Origin: Candidatus Ruthenibacterium merdavium | GTDB lineage: Bacteria > Bacillota > Clostridia > Oscillospirales > Ruminococcaceae | Direction of reading: 5' to 3' | NCBI GenBank assembly: GCA_019119935.1 | Contig: DWWA01000042.1 | Span: 1-32,299, forward strand | DNA: 32,299 nt | Part shown: piece after piece, positions 31,368 to 32,299 of the stretch | Numbering within the stretch: position 1 is the first letter of the stretch | Layout of the letters: every line of letters begins with the position of its first letter | Made by a program: the position numbers and the translations under genes | Notes under the pieces: model-generated | Told to the model about the DNA's origin: nothing | Seen by the model: the letters and a program-made list of their open reading frames with translations, nothing else | Databases searched by the model: none

Positions 31368-31570
31368 TTTTCAACAGCTGCGGAAATCGTGGAAAGTTTT
31401 CCACGGACTTTTCCACTTTTCCACAATCAGGCTTGTGAAAATTTGTGAAAAGCTCGAAAAAGCGGTGAAAAACAAACGCTTTTTCTTGAAAAAATGCCTG
31501 TGGAAAGTGTGGAAAGAAAAAAAGGGGAAATAAGTGAGTTTTCAACAATCGGGGAAAACTCTGTGGAAAA
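31368..31570. other. cluster of DnaA-box-like nonamers
   Basis: Motifs close to TTATCCACA: TTTTCAACA (31368-31376, 31539-31547), TTTTCCACG (31397-31405), TTTTCCACT (31409-31417), TTTTCCACA (31417-31425), and inverted TGTGGAAAG (31499-31507, 31508-31516) and TGTGGAAAA (31562-31570). TGTGAAAA occurs at 31434 and 31444. CGTGGAAA-GT-TTTCCACG (31388-31405) is a palindrome. Most differ from the E. coli consensus by one or two bases, as many boxes in Bacillota do. A-rich sequence lies between the two groups of boxes. No ORF is present. Confidence 0.6.
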
Positions 31571-31590
31571 CTTGAGGGGAGAAGTAAAAT

Positions 31591-32127
31591 TTGGAATCAC
31601 AATTATATTTGACGCCGGCAGGGCCGGAGCACAAAGAAGCGGTTTGGAACTACCGTTCAGAATTTTTAGAAACCGGTGAGCCGCTCTGCGGAAGCGCTTT
31701 ATTGGATAAGGCACACAGCTATGAAGAATGGCTTGCAATGAATATCAAAAACCGTCGGCAGGAAACGGCTCTGCCCGGCCTTGTTGAAGCGACGACCTAC
31801 CTTGCGTTTCTCAAAGAAACGGGGGAGCTTGTGGGAATGATTGACTTTCGCCACGCTTTAAACGATTACCTGCGGCAGTACGGCGGGCATATTGGGTACA
31901 GTGTGCGAAAAAGCAGACGCCGCCAAGGTTATGGCAGCGAGATGCTCGGGCTGTGTCTGGCAGAGTGCCGCGCCTACGGGCTGGAGCGGGTGCTGATTAC
32001 CTGCGGCAAAAACAATCTGGCGAGTGCCGCTACCATTCGCGCCGCGGGGGGCGTGCTGGAAAACGAAGTGCCGCATGAAGGCTCGCTGACACAGCGCTAC
32101 TGGGTGACACTGACAGAAAAGCAATGA
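31591..32127 (+). CDS. GNAT-family N-acetyltransferase
   Basis: Transfers an acetyl group from acetyl-CoA to an unknown amine. The 178-aa product has a single GNAT domain. HIGYSVRKSRRRQGYGSEML near residues 105-124 contains the acetyl-CoA pyrophosphate loop (RRQGYG), and VLITCGKNNLASAATIRAAGG is the usual motif B. The YLAFLKETGELVGMIDFR strand pair is typical. The start is TTG, with AGGGGAG about 9 nt upstream. It stands alone after the nonamer cluster. The substrate cannot be read. Confidence 0.9.
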   Translation: MESQLYLTPAGPEHKEAVWNYRSEFLETGEPLCGSALLDKAHSYEEWLAMNIKNRRQETALPGLVEATTYLAFLKETGELVGMIDFRHALNDYLRQYGGHIGYSVRKSRRRQGYGSEMLGLCLAECRAYGLERVLITCGKNNLASAATIRAAGGVLENEVPHEGSLTQRYWVTLTEKQ

Positions 32128-32132
32128 AAAAA

Positions 32133-32156
32133 GCCGCAGGACGCTTGTCCTGCGGC
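32133..32156 (-). terminator. hairpin with T-tract on the minus strand
   Basis: GCCGCAGGAC (32133-32142), GCTT, GTCCTGCGGC (32147-32156): perfect 10-bp stem. T6 follows only on the minus strand, so it best fits the end of a leftward gene beyond the window. The GNAT transcript reads A residues after it. Confidence 0.6.
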
Positions 32157-32163
32157 AAAAGAT

Positions 32164-32296
32164 TGTCGAAAACAGCAGCTTGATGCAAAAAGAAGTTAAG
32201 CTGCAAGGGGAAAAGGGTTTGGGAAAGGGGGCTTAGCCCTCTTTCCCATTTGAGATAAGGGCACAGTTTTTGAAAAAAGAAGATTTTTCAAAAACT
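32164..32296 (+). repeat. structured interspersed repeat, copy 2
   Basis: Same order of three hairpins as copy 1: GCAGCTTGAT/GTTAAGCTGC (32175-32184/32195-32204); GGGAAAGGGGGCT/AGCCCTCTTTCCC (32221-32233/32235-32247); AGTTTTTGAAAAA/TTTTTCAAAAACT (32265-32277/32284-32296). CTGCAAGGGGAAAA and CATTTGAGATA between the stems are shared with copy 1. The stems differ from copy 1 but still pair. Confidence 0.8.
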
Positions 32297-32299
32297 ATG

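Overview
The window looks like a chromosomal segment of a low-GC-phylum gut bacterium (Bacillota, class Clostridia, probably an Oscillospiraceae/Ruminococcaceae-type anaerobe). The support is strong AGGAGG ribosome sites, sigma-A promoters with extended -10 boxes, a phi3T-type thymidylate synthase, a fused fermentative AdhE behind Rex-like operators, a class B sortase, and a MobV mobilisation remnant beside a tRNA. The family-level assignment is inference.

Layout. 1-1515: end of a mobilisable element (oriT-like leader, MobV relaxase, small partner ORF, terminator). 1556-1929 (minus): a strong promoter driving a degenerate tRNA-Pro and then an intact tRNA-Pro(TGG). 2073-3416: thyA-folA. 3575-4051: AT-rich orphan gene. 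4176-5408 (minus): M29 aminopeptidase. 5596-6875: AT-rich pair, a secreted protein and a small membrane protein, possibly bacteriocin/immunity-like. 6918-9617 (minus): prmA-rsmE-VanY-type lipoprotein. 9795-12628: adhE with two Rex-like operators and a terminator. 12879-13652: sulfatase gene cut off at a terminator hairpin. 13857-17763: sbcD-sbcC, followed by a sortase B gene. 18761-22531 (minus): low-molecular-weight tyrosine phosphatase, an M23 peptidase with a G5 domain, and a second LytM-like protein that has lost most metal ligands. 22854-31357: pheA-aroB-aroC-aroEK-aroQ-aroF-aroA-tyrA. 31591-32127: a GNAT acetyltransferase.

How the genes work together. The last large block encodes all seven shikimate-pathway steps (AroF, AroB, AroQ, AroE and AroK as one fused protein, AroA, AroC) plus chorismate mutase/prephenate dehydratase and prephenate dehydrogenase. 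It therefore runs from PEP and erythrose-4-phosphate to the keto acids of Phe and Tyr. A strong terminator lies inside it between aroF and aroA, which suggests conditional read-through. ThyA and FolA form the usual dTMP/tetrahydrofolate pair. SbcCD is a DNA-end and hairpin nuclease.

Two non-coding signals stand out. One is a roughly 135-bp repeat present twice (19271-19404 and 32164-32296), with three successive hairpins whose stems differ between copies by compensating changes. The other is a dense cluster of DnaA-box-like nonamers between tyrA and the GNAT gene (31368-31570). Neither is explained by the genes around it.
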